From Eubacterium sp. OM08-24 (GTDB lineage: Bacteria; Bacillota; Clostridia; Oscillospirales; Acutalibacteraceae), in NCBI RefSeq assembly GCF_003438075.1, contig NZ_QSTA01000001.1, forward strand, positions 186,001 through 250,000: a stretch of DNA of 64,000 nucleotides. The letters run 5' to 3'. The notes below the pieces were generated by a model that saw nothing but the letters and a program-made list of their open reading frames with translations, did no database searches and was not told where the DNA came from. A program made the position numbers and the translations under genes. This document shows positions 22,496 to 31,780 of this stretch, in pieces (position 1 is the stretch's first letter; each line of letters begins with the position of its first letter).

Positions 22496-24083
22496 AAGGC
22501 AAAAAGAGGTTCTGCAAATCACCTTGAATGATGAAGAAGCAGTTCTGAATGCTCTTGAAAGCAATTACACAAAAGCACTTGCAGACATCAAGCGGAATAT
22601 CAAGGAACTTCAAGCAAATCCCCTGACACAATCAAAAGCATATCAGTTGGAATTTCAAAAACAGTTGGAAGCACAGGTTTCCGGCATCCTTGACAATCTT
22701 CAAGGAAGGAATTTCACTTCTGTTGCTGATTATCTGCAAAAGTCATATACCAATGGTTTTATTGGAAATATGTATGATATGCAGGGACAAGGTGTTCCGT
22801 TGGTTATTCCGATTGATGAAAGTCAGGTCTTGATGGCAGTTCAAAAAACTGGTGATGATTTCAAACTTTCAAACAAAAGGGGTATTTCTACAAAGAAATT
22901 GAAGAAACAAGTCCATTCTGAACTTATCAGAGGACTTGCAACGGAACTTTCCTATGCGGATATTGCAAGAAACATCAGTGAATATGGTCTTGCTGATATG
23001 AACAGAGCAACTACAATTGCAAGAACTGAAGGTCACCGGGTACAGACACAAGCAAGACTTGATTCAATGCAGAAGGCAAAGAAACTTGGTGCTGATGTAG
23101 TCAAACAATGGGATTGTACCCTTGACGGAAAGACAAGACCGGAACATTCACAGTTGGATGGTCAAATTCGTGAACTTGATGAAATGTTTGAAACATCCGG
23201 TTATTCCGGTTCTGCACCCGGCCAATTCGGTGACCCTTATATGGACTGCAATTGTCGGTGCTGCTTGCTTCAAAGGGCAAGGTGGGCGGTCAAAGGTGAA
23301 ACATCATATCAGAAGTGGAACAATGAAACAGGTGGATTCATAGAATGTACCGGATATGAAGATTTCAAACAGAAATATCTGAAAGCATCAGAAAAGTTGA
23401 AAACTTCACAAACAAGCGGTATAATATCAATAAGTGACTGCAAGGATTTTGATTCATTATCTGCTTATGTTCAAAAGATTTATGAATTTGATATTGATGA
23501 TAGTGTAAAGATACTTGATTATGCTACTGTTCAGCAAAGTATGATCGGAATTGAAAAGGTTATCAATGAATTTCCACAAGCAAAACAAACTTTGACCGGT
23601 ATCGGAACAAGTAAAAATGGTGTTATGTGTGCAGGTTATAATGGAAAAATCAATTTCAACCCTGCATATTATGCTGATGGTAAACCAAGTGTTGCAGCCT
23701 GTATGGTTCAAGGTGATACAACAGGATTTCATCCCAAAAACACAGGTGTTCTTGAAACCGGAAGTCACGAAATGGGACATCTTCTTGAAAGAACTTTGAT
23801 TGAAAAATCTGTTAATGATGGAAAATACCCCTTTGGTGCTTTTGCTTGGAATGATTCTACTGAATCAAAGGCGATTATTTCACAGGCTTGTAAAACAGTT
23901 AAAAAGACACCTGAAGGAAAAGGATTTAGAAATGCACAGTTAAAATCACAAGTATCAGGATATGCAACCAAAAATGACAGTGAATGCCTTGCTGAATGTG
24001 TTGCAGATTATGTTGCAAATGGTGATGGTGCATCAATACTTTCAAAGGAAGTTTGGAAAATGCTGAAAGAAAGGTTGGGTTGA
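22488..24083 (+). CDS. Head morphogenesis protein (SPP1 gp7-like) fused to a zincin-like metallopeptidase
   Basis: 531 residues, starting at TTG 22488 (GGCGGTGG upstream, no in-frame ATG nearby). Residues 150-265 are the gp7/MuF-type minor head domain (ATTIARTEGHRVQTQARLDS, WDCTLDGKTRPEHSQLDG, FGDPYMDCNCRCCL). The C-terminal part holds HEMGH (427-431) and a downstream acidic SECLAECVADYV (about 498-509), the zinc-ligand pattern of gluzincin-like metallopeptidases. MuF proteins often carry toxin or enzyme tails delivered with DNA. The tail might act inside the new host or in capsid maturation; this is inference. Confidence 0.85.
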   Translation: MNKRQKEVLQITLNDEEAVLNALESNYTKALADIKRNIKELQANPLTQSKAYQLEFQKQLEAQVSGILDNLQGRNFTSVADYLQKSYTNGFIGNMYDMQGQGVPLVIPIDESQVLMAVQKTGDDFKLSNKRGISTKKLKKQVHSELIRGLATELSYADIARNISEYGLADMNRATTIARTEGHRVQTQARLDSMQKAKKLGADVVKQWDCTLDGKTRPEHSQLDGQIRELDEMFETSGYSGSAPGQFGDPYMDCNCRCCLLQRARWAVKGETSYQKWNNETGGFIECTGYEDFKQKYLKASEKLKTSQTSGIISISDCKDFDSLSAYVQKIYEFDIDDSVKILDYATVQQSMIGIEKVINEFPQAKQTLTGIGTSKNGVMCAGYNGKINFNPAYYADGKPSVAACMVQGDTTGFHPKNTGVLETGSHEMGHLLERTLIEKSVNDGKYPFGAFAWNDSTESKAIISQACKTVKKTPEGKGFRNAQLKSQVSGYATKNDSECLAECVADYVANGDGASILSKEVWKMLKERLG

Positions 24084-24085
24084 TA

Positions 24086-24247
24086 GTGGAAAACTTTGAA
24101 GATGTTAAAAAATTCTTTGATTATCTGATTATTGATGATGACGGTTGGAAAGGTATCAGGGATGATGCACCGGAATCAGCCAAAAAGGCTTATGATGAAT
24201 ACATCAAAAAGCAAAATACCCTTGAAAAGAAGGGTTACAAGGTATAA
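24086..24247 (+). CDS. Small phage protein, GTG start
   Basis: 53 residues from GTG 24086, with AAAGGTTGG upstream and two bases after the preceding stop. The product begins with FEDVKKFFDYLIIDDDGWKG and is acidic, then Lys-rich. Similar short genes follow gp7 in other Firmicutes phages. No function known. Confidence 0.55.
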   Translation: MENFEDVKKFFDYLIIDDDGWKGIRDDAPESAKKAYDEYIKKQNTLEKKGYKV

Positions 24248-24268
24248 AAAATAAATATTTCTGATTAG

Positions 24269-24292
24269 AGCATCCGCAAGGGTGCTTTTTTT
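24269..24292 (+). terminator. Intrinsic terminator within the head operon
   Basis: AGCATCC-GCAA-GGGTGCT stem (one G-U pair) followed by seven Ts. It separates portal/morphogenesis genes from scaffold/capsid genes. Confidence 0.75.
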
Positions 24293-24385
24293 CATACCCT
24301 TCTTCAAAAGTCAGAAGTAAAACAGAGTATTTCAACACAAGACATAACTTGTAAAAATTGTAAATTGAAAGGTTGGTATATAACA

Positions 24386-25009
24386 ATGACATTACAGGAA
24401 ATTTTGAAGGCAAAGAATTTGTCTGATGAAGATGTTCAATCCATTATTGGTGAAATGAAACAAAACAAAATTTTCACCGCAGGTGAAGAAAATCTTGACA
24501 TCAGATATGGAAAGCTGAAAACTGACTTTGATAATCTGACCAAGACACACGGTGAATCAACTGCTTTAATTGAGCAGTTGAAAAAGGACAATGCCGGCAA
24601 CGAAGGACTTCAGACCAAAATCACCGAGTATGAAACAAAGGTCAGTCAGCTTGAAACGGAACTTCAGCAGACCAAGATTGATTCCGCATTAAAGGTTGCA
24701 TTACTTGAAGCAAATGTGACCGATGTGGATTATTTGACATTCAAAATCAAGGAAAAAGGGGAAATCAAACTTGGTGATGATGGAAAAATCAAGGGCATTG
24801 ATGACACCATTGCTGCTTTGAAAACCCAATTTCCGCAACACTTCACATCCGAATCCAAGAAGAAGATTGACGAAAACAAACTTCCGAACGGTGAAGACAA
24901 AGGTGACGGTTGGACAAAGAAAAATATTCTTTCTAAACCGTACAATGAAAGACTTGCAATGTATCAGGAAAATCCTGAAGCATTCAACAAGGCTATGCAA
25001 TCCGAATAA
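24386..25009 (+). CDS. Capsid scaffolding protein (GP20-like)
   Basis: 207 residues from ATG 24386 (MTLQEILKAKNL). A central coiled coil (about 40-105; TKITEYETKVSQLETELQQT) and a charged C-terminal region (KPYNERLAMYQENPEAFNKA) match the phage GP20/scaffold family. It helps the major capsid protein assemble proheads and is lost before or during packaging. It sits directly before the capsid gene, as expected. Confidence 0.82.
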   Translation: MTLQEILKAKNLSDEDVQSIIGEMKQNKIFTAGEENLDIRYGKLKTDFDNLTKTHGESTALIEQLKKDNAGNEGLQTKITEYETKVSQLETELQQTKIDSALKVALLEANVTDVDYLTFKIKEKGEIKLGDDGKIKGIDDTIAALKTQFPQHFTSESKKKIDENKLPNGEDKGDGWTKKNILSKPYNERLAMYQENPEAFNKAMQSE

Positions 25010-25042
25010 ACAAAATTTTATTTATGAAAGGAATTAAAAATT

Positions 25043-25945
25043 ATGGCTAATCAAGTAACAAAACTTTCCGATGTTATCAATCCGCAGGTTATGGGGGCGA
25101 TGATTGAAGCAAAGATTTCTGCCCTTTGTAAACTTACCCCTTATGCAAAGGTTGATACTACCCTTCAGGGTGTTCCCGGTGACACCAAGACTGTTCCTTC
25201 TTGGAACTACATTGGTGATGCACAGGATTTTGACCCTGAAAACACTACCGGTGCAGAAATCGAAACTGCAAAACTGACCGCATCTTCCACCACTTTCACA
25301 ATTAAGTGTGCAGGAAAATCCGTTGCAATTCTTCAGACTGCAATCAACAGCGGTCTTGGCAATCCGATTGGTCAGGCTGAAACGCAGCTTGCAAAGTCCA
25401 TTGTTGGCAAGGTTGACAATGATGTTCTTGCTGCTGCATACACATCCACTAACACCTTTGATGGCTCTGATGCTGCTATTGGTTACAAGCCTATTGTTAA
25501 GGCGGTAACTTCTTTTGAGGATGAAGAGGATGGCATTGAAAAAGTTATGTTCATTCATCCGAAGCAGGAAACAGAACTTCTTCAGGATGCAGATTTCATT
25601 TCTGCTGACAAATTTGAATCCGGTGTTGCAGTCCGTGGTTCTATCGGCAAGATTGCCGGTTGTTGGGTTAAGAAATCCAAGAAGGTCAAGACTGAAACTT
25701 CCGGCTCCGGTCAGACTGCAAAGACTTATTACCTGAATCCTATCATCAAGATGGAACCGGATTCCCCTGAAACCGAGTACACGGAAGATGAACTTCCGGC
25801 ACTTACCATCTTCTTGAAGAAGGACACGCAGGTTGACCACGAATGGTTTCCGAAGAAGCAGCGTCACGATGTCACCGCAGCGAAGTATTACGGTGTTGCA
25901 CTGACGAATGCTGCAAAGGTTGTCATTGCAAAGTTCAAAGCGTAA
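25043..25945 (+). CDS. Major capsid protein (N4-gp56/HK97-fold type)
   Basis: 300 residues. The opening segment (INPQVMGAMIEAKISALCKL), VPGDTKTVPSWNYIGDAQDF and LNPIIKMEPDSPETEYTEDE mark this phage capsid family. No scaffold domain is fused, consistent with the separate scaffold gene. Codons here are more GC-rich and uniform (GAC, TCC, ACC) than in neighbours, as often seen in highly expressed coat genes. GAAAGG precedes the ATG and a terminator-like hairpin follows the stop. Confidence 0.87.
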   Translation: MANQVTKLSDVINPQVMGAMIEAKISALCKLTPYAKVDTTLQGVPGDTKTVPSWNYIGDAQDFDPENTTGAEIETAKLTASSTTFTIKCAGKSVAILQTAINSGLGNPIGQAETQLAKSIVGKVDNDVLAAAYTSTNTFDGSDAAIGYKPIVKAVTSFEDEEDGIEKVMFIHPKQETELLQDADFISADKFESGVAVRGSIGKIAGCWVKKSKKVKTETSGSGQTAKTYYLNPIIKMEPDSPETEYTEDELPALTIFLKKDTQVDHEWFPKKQRHDVTAAKYYGVALTNAAKVVIAKFKA

Positions 25946-25960
25946 ATAATGAACACTTAA

Positions 25961-26001
25961 CTGGAAGTTATGCCTTGGTATGACTTCCGGTTATTTTTTT
26001 T
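25961..26001 (+). terminator. Terminator after the capsid gene
   Basis: A 14-pair stem with three G-U wobbles (25961-25974 with 25977-25990), then TTATTTTTTTT. It probably boosts capsid expression relative to the connector genes. Confidence 0.75.
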
Positions 26002-26016
26002 GAAAGGGGTGCTTAT

Positions 26017-26547
26017 ATGATTATTTCTGTTGATGAACTGATGCGAATGCCTGAATTTTCAACAATATCAGTTGACACATTGAAACGGAAGCTGAACGGC
26101 ATTGAAGATTTAGTCAGAGCATACACCAACAACAATTTTCAAAACCGAATGAAAAGGTTTTCTGCACCTTCTTCTGATTCAGTCCTTTATGGTTGGTGCG
26201 AATTGCTGAAGGTTGGTGACACAGTTCAAATATCTGAATCCATCAACGATGGTTTATATGTAATCACCAATATTGACAAGGTGAATAAAACCACAACCCT
26301 TGATGCTGACTTGATAGATGACGGTCACAACCTTGTTACCAAGATTGAATACCCGGATGCCATTGTTGAAGGTGTTGTCAATCTGATGGTTTGGGAAGTG
26401 CAGAACAGACAGAAGGTTGGCATTCAGTCTGAAACACTTTCAAGGCATTCTGTGACTTATTTTGCACAGGATGCGAACAACCAAGTGATGGGTTATCCGG
26501 TGTCCCTGCTTGGTTTTTTGAAACCATACATCAAAGCAAGGTTCTAA
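26017..26547 (+). CDS. Head-tail connector protein
   Basis: 176 residues starting MIISVDELMRMPEFS. It has the helical N-terminus of phage gp15/gp6-type connectors, a small beta insertion (VGDTVQISESINDGLYVITN) and a helical end (VEGVVNLMVWEVQNRQKVG). It would dock under the portal ring. AAAGGGG precedes the ATG; order after the capsid gene supports the call. Confidence 0.72.
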   Translation: MIISVDELMRMPEFSTISVDTLKRKLNGIEDLVRAYTNNNFQNRMKRFSAPSSDSVLYGWCELLKVGDTVQISESINDGLYVITNIDKVNKTTTLDADLIDDGHNLVTKIEYPDAIVEGVVNLMVWEVQNRQKVGIQSETLSRHSVTYFAQDANNQVMGYPVSLLGFLKPYIKARF

Positions 26548-26548
26548 T

Positions 26549-26968
26549 ATGATTGGTGGAAACATCCTTGCCCTATTCCAAGTCAAAGACGGTGGAAAGA
26601 AAAATGCTATTGGTGAAAGGGAACACAATTGGGTTGATGTTGCATCATCCAAAGGATGGCTTGACTTGTCCGGTGGTGAATCAAAATATACAACCTACAA
26701 TGCGAAAATTCAAGAATCCACACACATTTTTCTTTGCGATTATCAAACTTTCAAAGGTTTGTCCGGTGAATGGGTATGGGACACATTGAACTTTATCAGT
26801 GGTGAAATATCAACCTTAACATCGGATAAAAAGGTTGATGTCACAAGCGAAAATGCAAGAATGTTGATTGATGGACTTATCTATCAAATTATGCTGATTG
26901 ATGACCCAATGAATTTGCATCAACACCTTGAAATTTATCTGAAATTTGTTGGTGGTCAAAATGGCTGA
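26549..26968 (+). CDS. Head closure/stopper protein candidate
   Basis: 139 residues, one base after the connector stop. Beta-rich, with a predicted small-barrel pattern (HIFLCDYQTF, INARM-like DVTSENARMLIDGLIYQIML). Position between connector and HK97 gp10-like genes is that of the head-completion stopper. Call depends mainly on gene order. Confidence 0.62.
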   Translation: MIGGNILALFQVKDGGKKNAIGEREHNWVDVASSKGWLDLSGGESKYTTYNAKIQESTHIFLCDYQTFKGLSGEWVWDTLNFISGEISTLTSDKKVDVTSENARMLIDGLIYQIMLIDDPMNLHQHLEIYLKFVGGQNG

Positions 26969-27371
26969 AATCAAATTTCAAGATAACAGGGTTCAATGTA
27001 AAAATGAATTGGGTGATGCAATGATTGCCTTTCTGCACGAAATAGGCGGTGAATTTGTTTCCCAAACAGCAAGAAACAGTAGGGTCAGAACCGGTCAGAC
27101 AAAAGGTTCTTGGGACTATACAGTGGATGAAACTGCTTTTCAGGTCACTATTGGTTCACCTCTTGAAAATGCTATTTGGGAAGAATTTGGAACAGGTGAA
27201 TATGCTTTGAATGGTAACGGTCGCAAAGGCGGTTGGTACTATGTTGATGAAATGGGGAACGGTCATTTCACACACGGTAAAACACCAAACAGGGCATTGT
27301 GGAATGCCTTCCAAACATTAAAACCGTCAATTCAAGCTGCAATGGAAGAAAAATTGAAAGGAATAAATTGA
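26961..27371 (+). CDS. HK97 gp10-like tail-completion protein
   Basis: 136 residues from ATG 26961, overlapping the previous gene by 8 bases. ARNSRVRTGQTKGSWDYTV, then ENAIWEEFGTGEYA and TPNRALWNAF, are hallmarks of the HK97 gp10 family, which joins tail to head. The spacing in the operon is typical. Confidence 0.82.
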   Translation: MAEIKFQDNRVQCKNELGDAMIAFLHEIGGEFVSQTARNSRVRTGQTKGSWDYTVDETAFQVTIGSPLENAIWEEFGTGEYALNGNGRKGGWYYVDEMGNGHFTHGKTPNRALWNAFQTLKPSIQAAMEEKLKGIN

Positions 27372-27372
27372 T

Positions 27373-27747
27373 ATGGAAGATGTTCTTGCAGTGGTCAATA
27401 ACCAATTACAAAAACTTGGTCTGAATTATGAATTTGGGTCAATGACAGAATCACCGCCTAAATATCCATATTGGGTTGGTGGGTATTCAGAGCCGGAAGG
27501 ACTGACGGAAGATGGGAAAGAAGAACCCACAGTCATTCTGACAGGCTTTTCAAGGGGTAAACACATCACCCTTGAACAACAAAAATCTATAATCAAAGAC
27601 CATTTCAGACACGGTGTTTCTGTTATGACAGAAAACGGTTCTGCGGTGGTCATTTTTTATGGCGGTTCATTTCCTATTCCCCTTGAAGAAGGGGATTTGA
27701 AGAAGTGTCAAGTGAATTTAACAATCAAATTTTGGAAAGGAAACTGA
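27373..27747 (+). CDS. Tail terminator-like protein
   Basis: 124 residues starting MEDVLAVVNNQLQKLGLNY. The PYWVGGYSEPE segment and beta-rich body resemble phage tail-terminator/minor tail proteins that cap the tube before joining the head. It lies just before the major tail protein, as expected. No motif is decisive. Confidence 0.62.
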   Translation: MEDVLAVVNNQLQKLGLNYEFGSMTESPPKYPYWVGGYSEPEGLTEDGKEEPTVILTGFSRGKHITLEQQKSIIKDHFRHGVSVMTENGSAVVIFYGGSFPIPLEEGDLKKCQVNLTIKFWKGN

Positions 27748-27753
27748 TGAAAT

Positions 27754-28368
27754 ATGGCATACGAAGAATTAAAAAATCACGGTGTAACGGAAAGCACACC
27801 GAAAAACATTCTACTTGGTGCAGGTACACTTCACAAGGGTTTCAAATTTGACAAGCAGACAAAGAAATGGAATTTTGCAGAATCTCTTGTTGGTGCAACT
27901 TCCGGTGGTAACAAGTTGACCATTACACCGGAAATCAAGACTGTTGAAGTTGATGGTGCTTTGGTTAAGGTCAAAGGACTTGATTTCAAGACAGGTGAAG
28001 TTGCAAAACTTGAAACCAACCTTGTTGAAATTACACCTGAACTGCTCAAAACAACTGTTATTGGTGAATTGGTTGAATCAAATGTTGAAGGTTACAACCT
28101 GATTGAATCCAAGGCAGATATTGAAGCAGGTGACTATTATGAAAACCTTGCTTTTGTCGGAAAGAAAACCGATGGTACACCCATCATTATCATTCTTGAC
28201 AATGCCCTTTGCACTTCCGGTTTTGAGGGCGAAGCGAAGAACAAGGAAAATACAGTGGTGAAGGTAACATTTGAATGCTATCAGGATGCGGATGGTGACC
28301 TTGCAAAGTTACCTTATCACATTTATTATCCCACACCCACAAACCCTGCACAGCAGGCAAACGGTTAA
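27754..28368 (+). CDS. Major tail protein
   Basis: 204 residues starting MAYEELKNHGVTEST, with GVTESTPKNILLGAGTLHKG near the N-terminus and GGNKLTITPEIKTVEVDGA, typical of Firmicutes siphophage tail tube proteins. It would polymerise into the tail tube. It precedes the two tail chaperone frames and the tape measure, the canonical order. Confidence 0.83.
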   Translation: MAYEELKNHGVTESTPKNILLGAGTLHKGFKFDKQTKKWNFAESLVGATSGGNKLTITPEIKTVEVDGALVKVKGLDFKTGEVAKLETNLVEITPELLKTTVIGELVESNVEGYNLIESKADIEAGDYYENLAFVGKKTDGTPIIIILDNALCTSGFEGEAKNKENTVVKVTFECYQDADGDLAKLPYHIYYPTPTNPAQQANG

Positions 28369-28386
28369 TGAAAGGAATTTTGAACA

Positions 28387-28809
28387 ATGAATGAAATAAT
28401 TGAAAAAAATGAACAGGCTGTTGAAGATGCAAAACCTTATTCCTTCAGAACATTGTGTGCAACAGACATTGCACCAATGTGTGCAATCATCGGTAAGCTC
28501 GGAATCAATAACTTCACCAAGTGTTTTAATTCCGATGACCTTCTTGACTTGTTTGATAAAAACAAAGGGGTCAAGAATTTGACGAACCTTGCAGGAATGA
28601 CCATTGCTTTTGAAATGGCAAACACTATCATTCAGAACATCCCACATTGTGAAAAAGAAATTTTTGACCTTCTTGCAAGTGTCAGTGGTCTGAAAGCAAG
28701 TGAAATCAAGGCTTTTGGTCTTGCCACCTTCACCGAAATGGTCATTGACTTTGTGAAAAAAGAAGAATTCAAGGATTTTTTCAAGGTTGTTTCAAAATTG
28801 TTCAACTAA
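28387..28809 (+). CDS. Tail assembly chaperone, G frame
   Basis: 140 residues, mostly helical (TLCATDIAPMCAIIGKLGI, GLKASEIKAFGLATF). It occupies the gpG position between tail tube and tape measure genes. Near its 3' end the slippery heptamer T-TTT-TTC (28776-28782) is in the correct phase for a -1 frameshift into the next frame, which is open without interruption to 29108. Confidence 0.8.
   Translation: MNEIIEKNEQAVEDAKPYSFRTLCATDIAPMCAIIGKLGINNFTKCFNSDDLLDLFDKNKGVKNLTNLAGMTIAFEMANTIIQNIPHCEKEIFDLLASVSGLKASEIKAFGLATFTEMVIDFVKKEEFKDFFKVVSKLFN
28776..28782 (+). promoter_or_regulatory. Programmed -1 frameshift site, TTTTTTC
   Basis: In the gpG phase the codons read GAT TTT TTC, so the heptamer is T TTT TTC (X XXY YYZ). 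After a -1 slip no stop occurs before 29108. Confidence 0.7.
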
Positions 28810-28823
28810 CAATCATCAAGTGG

Positions 28824-29108
28824 ATGGACTTGCTATTCAGAAGATATGCAAGTCCATTCTTACTTGTTGACCAAATGTTGCTGACCGGACAATTTTCTGA
28901 ATTTGTAACAGAAATCTTTGATTATGACACGGATGACAGGTTGTGGAACATCTTCTTGCACAAAGTAGATGGTCAAACTTCTTTCAATGATTGGAAAGCA
29001 AGCATTGGTCTTGGTCAGAACAGTAACATAGAAATGACGAAGAACGAAATTGAAACAACTATCAATGATTCGTTTGATATATTGAACGGTTTTGAACCTA
29101 CATCATAA
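28824..29108 (+). CDS. Tail assembly chaperone, T frame (expressed as a G-T fusion)
   Basis: 94 residues if started at ATG 28824, but no good ribosome site precedes it. The frame is continuous upstream with the -1 shift site, so the natural product is probably a fusion of about 240 residues. Features such as RRYASPFLLVDQMLLTGQF and LWNIFLHKVDGQTSFNDW are typical of gpGT second parts. The fusion binds the tape measure and recruits tail tube subunits. Confidence 0.78.
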   Translation: MDLLFRRYASPFLLVDQMLLTGQFSEFVTEIFDYDTDDRLWNIFLHKVDGQTSFNDWKASIGLGQNSNIEMTKNEIETTINDSFDILNGFEPTS

Positions 29109-29125
29109 GAAAGGGGGTGCAACCT

Positions 29126-31777
29126 TTGGAACTGTTCAAATTATTTGGAACTATTGCAGTCAATAATTCTGAAGCAAATCAAGGAATTGATGAAACAACC
29201 GACAAAGCGGAAGATGCTGCCGGAAAAGTAAAAGACCTTGGTGATGAAGGTGACAGAACTGAAGGAAAACTTGGAAAGGCATTTTCCAAGATGGGTTCTG
29301 CTGCTGTTGCAGTTGGAAAGACAATTGCAACCGGACTTGCAGTTGCAAGCACCGCTGTTGTTGCGGTTGGAAAGGCTGCAATTTCTTCTTATGCTGACTA
29401 TGAACAGTTGGTTGGCGGTGTTGAAACCCTTTTTGATGAAAGTTCTGCAACGGTTATTGCAAATGCACAAAATGCCTACAAAACAGCAGGTATGTCAGCA
29501 AATGAATATATGGAAACAGTCACATCTTTTTCCGCTTCTTTGCTGCAATCTTTAGGTGGTGACACCAAAGCTGCTGCCGACAAAGCAGATATGGCAATCA
29601 CCGATATGTCTGATAATGCAAACAAGATGGGTACAAGTATTGAAATGATACAAAATGCCTATAACGGTTTTGCAAAACAAAACTATACAATGCTTGATAA
29701 CCTAAAACTTGGTTATGGTGGCACAAAGGAAGAAATGCAAAGACTTCTTGACGATGCTTCTAAACTATCAGGCATTGAATATGATATTTCTTCCTATTCG
29801 GACATTGTTGATGCAATTCATATTGTTCAAAATGAAATGGGCATCACCGGAACAACTGCAAAAGAAGCAAGTTCCACCATTTCCGGTTCTTTAGCATCTG
29901 CAAAAGCATCTTGGCAAAATCTTTTGACAGGGATTGCAGACGGAAATCAGGATGTTGGTGGTCTGATAACCCAATTCTTTGATTCCATTGTGACAGTTGC
30001 AGACAACATTGTTCCAAGAATAGCACAGGTGATGGGAACATTACCACAACTTATTACAGACCTTGTCCCAAAGCTGCTGACAAAGGTTTCTGAACTGATT
30101 GACATCCTTCTTCCTGTTGTAGTTGATGGTGCAGTATCACTTCTGAATGCAATTGTGCAAGTGCTTCCACAATTGGTGACTTCAATATTGAATGCTTTAC
30201 CTGCTTTAATTAGTGGTATTGAACAAGTCTTTTATGCCATAGTGGATGCCCTTCCACAGTTGATGACAGTTATTTGCGAAGCGTTACCGGTTTTGATTCC
30301 GCAGTTAGTGGATGCCCTTGTGAATATGATTGTTTACTTGGCAACCCACATTGCAGAAATCATTCAACCTTTGATTGACAACCTTCCTGAAATCATCATT
30401 GCCATTGTGAATGCTCTGATGGATAATCTTCCGGCATTGATTGAAGGGGCGGTTCAGTTGGTAATTGGTATTGTTCAAGCAATTCCGCAGATTATTATGG
30501 CATTGATTGAAGCACTTCCAACAGTCATTCAATCCATTTTGGAAGGTCTTTGGAATGCCCTTCCATTGTTGCTTGAAGGCATCATCAGTATAGTTGGTGA
30601 AATCGGCACTGCAATTTGGGACATTCTTTCCGGATTCTTCACTGCACTTGGTGAATGGTTCGGTGGTTTGTGGGAAAGCATCAAGACTATATTTGCACCG
30701 GTTGTTGAATGGTTTGGAAATCTATTCAGTACAATTTGGAATTCTATTGTCAGCGTTTTTTCAACTGTCGGAAGTTGGGTATATGACAACATTATTGCAC
30801 CTGTTGCAAACTTTTTCAAAGGACTTTGGGAAGGTATTGTTTCTGCATTCCATACAGTGATTGACCCTTGGATTGAAATAATCAAGAGGGCAGCAACACT
30901 TGTCTATAATACCATCATAGTCCCTATTAAAAACTTTTTTACAGACTTGTGGAATAGTATTGTAGGCATATTCAGTAAAGTTTCAGGTTGGTTTACTGAT
31001 AATATTGCTACACCTATAAAGAACATCTTTTCAAACATTTGGAATGCTATGAAAAATGGTGCTTCCAATGCTTGGGAAGGTATCAAATCCGTGTTCAGCA
31101 AGGTAACAGATTGGTTTAAAAACATCTTTTCAAAGGCTTGGCAAGCAGTTAAAAATGTATTTTCCACAGGCGGTAAAATCTTTGATGGAATCAAAGATGG
31201 AATTGTGAACGCATTTAAGACTGTTGTGAATGCAATCATTAGGGGCATCAATAAGGTCATCAAAGTTCCTTTTGATGGTATCAATTGGGCATTGGAAAAA
31301 ATCAGAGGAATCAATATTCTTGGTGTTGAACCTTTTGGATGGATTTCAACCATAAATACACCGCAGATTCCTGAACTTGAAAAAGGTGGTGTCCTGAAAA
31401 AAGGTCAAGTTGGTTTGCTTGAAGGTAAAGGTGATGAAGCGGTTGTTCCTCTTGAAAAGAATACCGGTTGGATTCGTAATGTTGCAACACAGATTCACGA
31501 TTTTGTCATTGAAACAAAGAACAACCCAAAAGACATTGCCGGAAATATTTCTTCCACAGGTTTGTTGACTGCTCTGAAAGCTGAAGTCAGTGACAGAATC
31601 AGAAATCTTGAAGAAACTATTACAAATCTGATTGATATGCTGAAAGAGTTCTTCCCTGAACTACTTGAAGCATTTGATGTGACTGTTGTTCTTGATGATG
31701 GAACGATGGTTGCAAGGCTTACACCTAAAATTGACCGTGAACTTGGTAAAATTCAAAGAAGAAAGGAATGGGGATAA
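29126..31777 (+). CDS. Tail tape measure protein
   Basis: About 883 residues, started at TTG 29126 (MELFKLFGTIAVNNSEA...), with AAAGGGGGTG eight bases upstream; the GTG at 29117 lies on that site. An N-terminal helical domain (GQGG-like YGGTKEEMQRLLDDASKLSG and SSTISGSLASAKASWQNLL) precedes a long hydrophobic central region (about 285-480) and Trp-rich repeats (FFKGLWEGIVSAF, FFTDLWNSIVGIF, IFSNIWNAMKNG). The C-terminus has the family signature LLEGKGDEAVVPLEKNTGW. It sets tail length and contacts the membrane during DNA entry. Confidence 0.92.
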   Translation: MELFKLFGTIAVNNSEANQGIDETTDKAEDAAGKVKDLGDEGDRTEGKLGKAFSKMGSAAVAVGKTIATGLAVASTAVVAVGKAAISSYADYEQLVGGVETLFDESSATVIANAQNAYKTAGMSANEYMETVTSFSASLLQSLGGDTKAAADKADMAITDMSDNANKMGTSIEMIQNAYNGFAKQNYTMLDNLKLGYGGTKEEMQRLLDDASKLSGIEYDISSYSDIVDAIHIVQNEMGITGTTAKEASSTISGSLASAKASWQNLLTGIADGNQDVGGLITQFFDSIVTVADNIVPRIAQVMGTLPQLITDLVPKLLTKVSELIDILLPVVVDGAVSLLNAIVQVLPQLVTSILNALPALISGIEQVFYAIVDALPQLMTVICEALPVLIPQLVDALVNMIVYLATHIAEIIQPLIDNLPEIIIAIVNALMDNLPALIEGAVQLVIGIVQAIPQIIMALIEALPTVIQSILEGLWNALPLLLEGIISIVGEIGTAIWDILSGFFTALGEWFGGLWESIKTIFAPVVEWFGNLFSTIWNSIVSVFSTVGSWVYDNIIAPVANFFKGLWEGIVSAFHTVIDPWIEIIKRAATLVYNTIIVPIKNFFTDLWNSIVGIFSKVSGWFTDNIATPIKNIFSNIWNAMKNGASNAWEGIKSVFSKVTDWFKNIFSKAWQAVKNVFSTGGKIFDGIKDGIVNAFKTVVNAIIRGINKVIKVPFDGINWALEKIRGINILGVEPFGWISTINTPQIPELEKGGVLKKGQVGLLEGKGDEAVVPLEKNTGWIRNVATQIHDFVIETKNNPKDIAGNISSTGLLTALKAEVSDRIRNLEETITNLIDMLKEFFPELLEAFDVTVVLDDGTMVARLTPKIDRELGKIQRRKEWG

Positions 31778-31780
31778 TCT

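Noticed and set aside
24053-24247. ATG 24053 as start of the small gene after the head protein
   Set aside because: It would overlap 31 bases of the head gene without a ribosome site. GTG 24086 has AAAGGTTGG upstream.
28752-28765. AAAAAAG run as the tail chaperone slip site
   Set aside because: In the reading phase it is AAA AAA GAA, not the X XXY YYZ pattern; T TTT TTC downstream fits.
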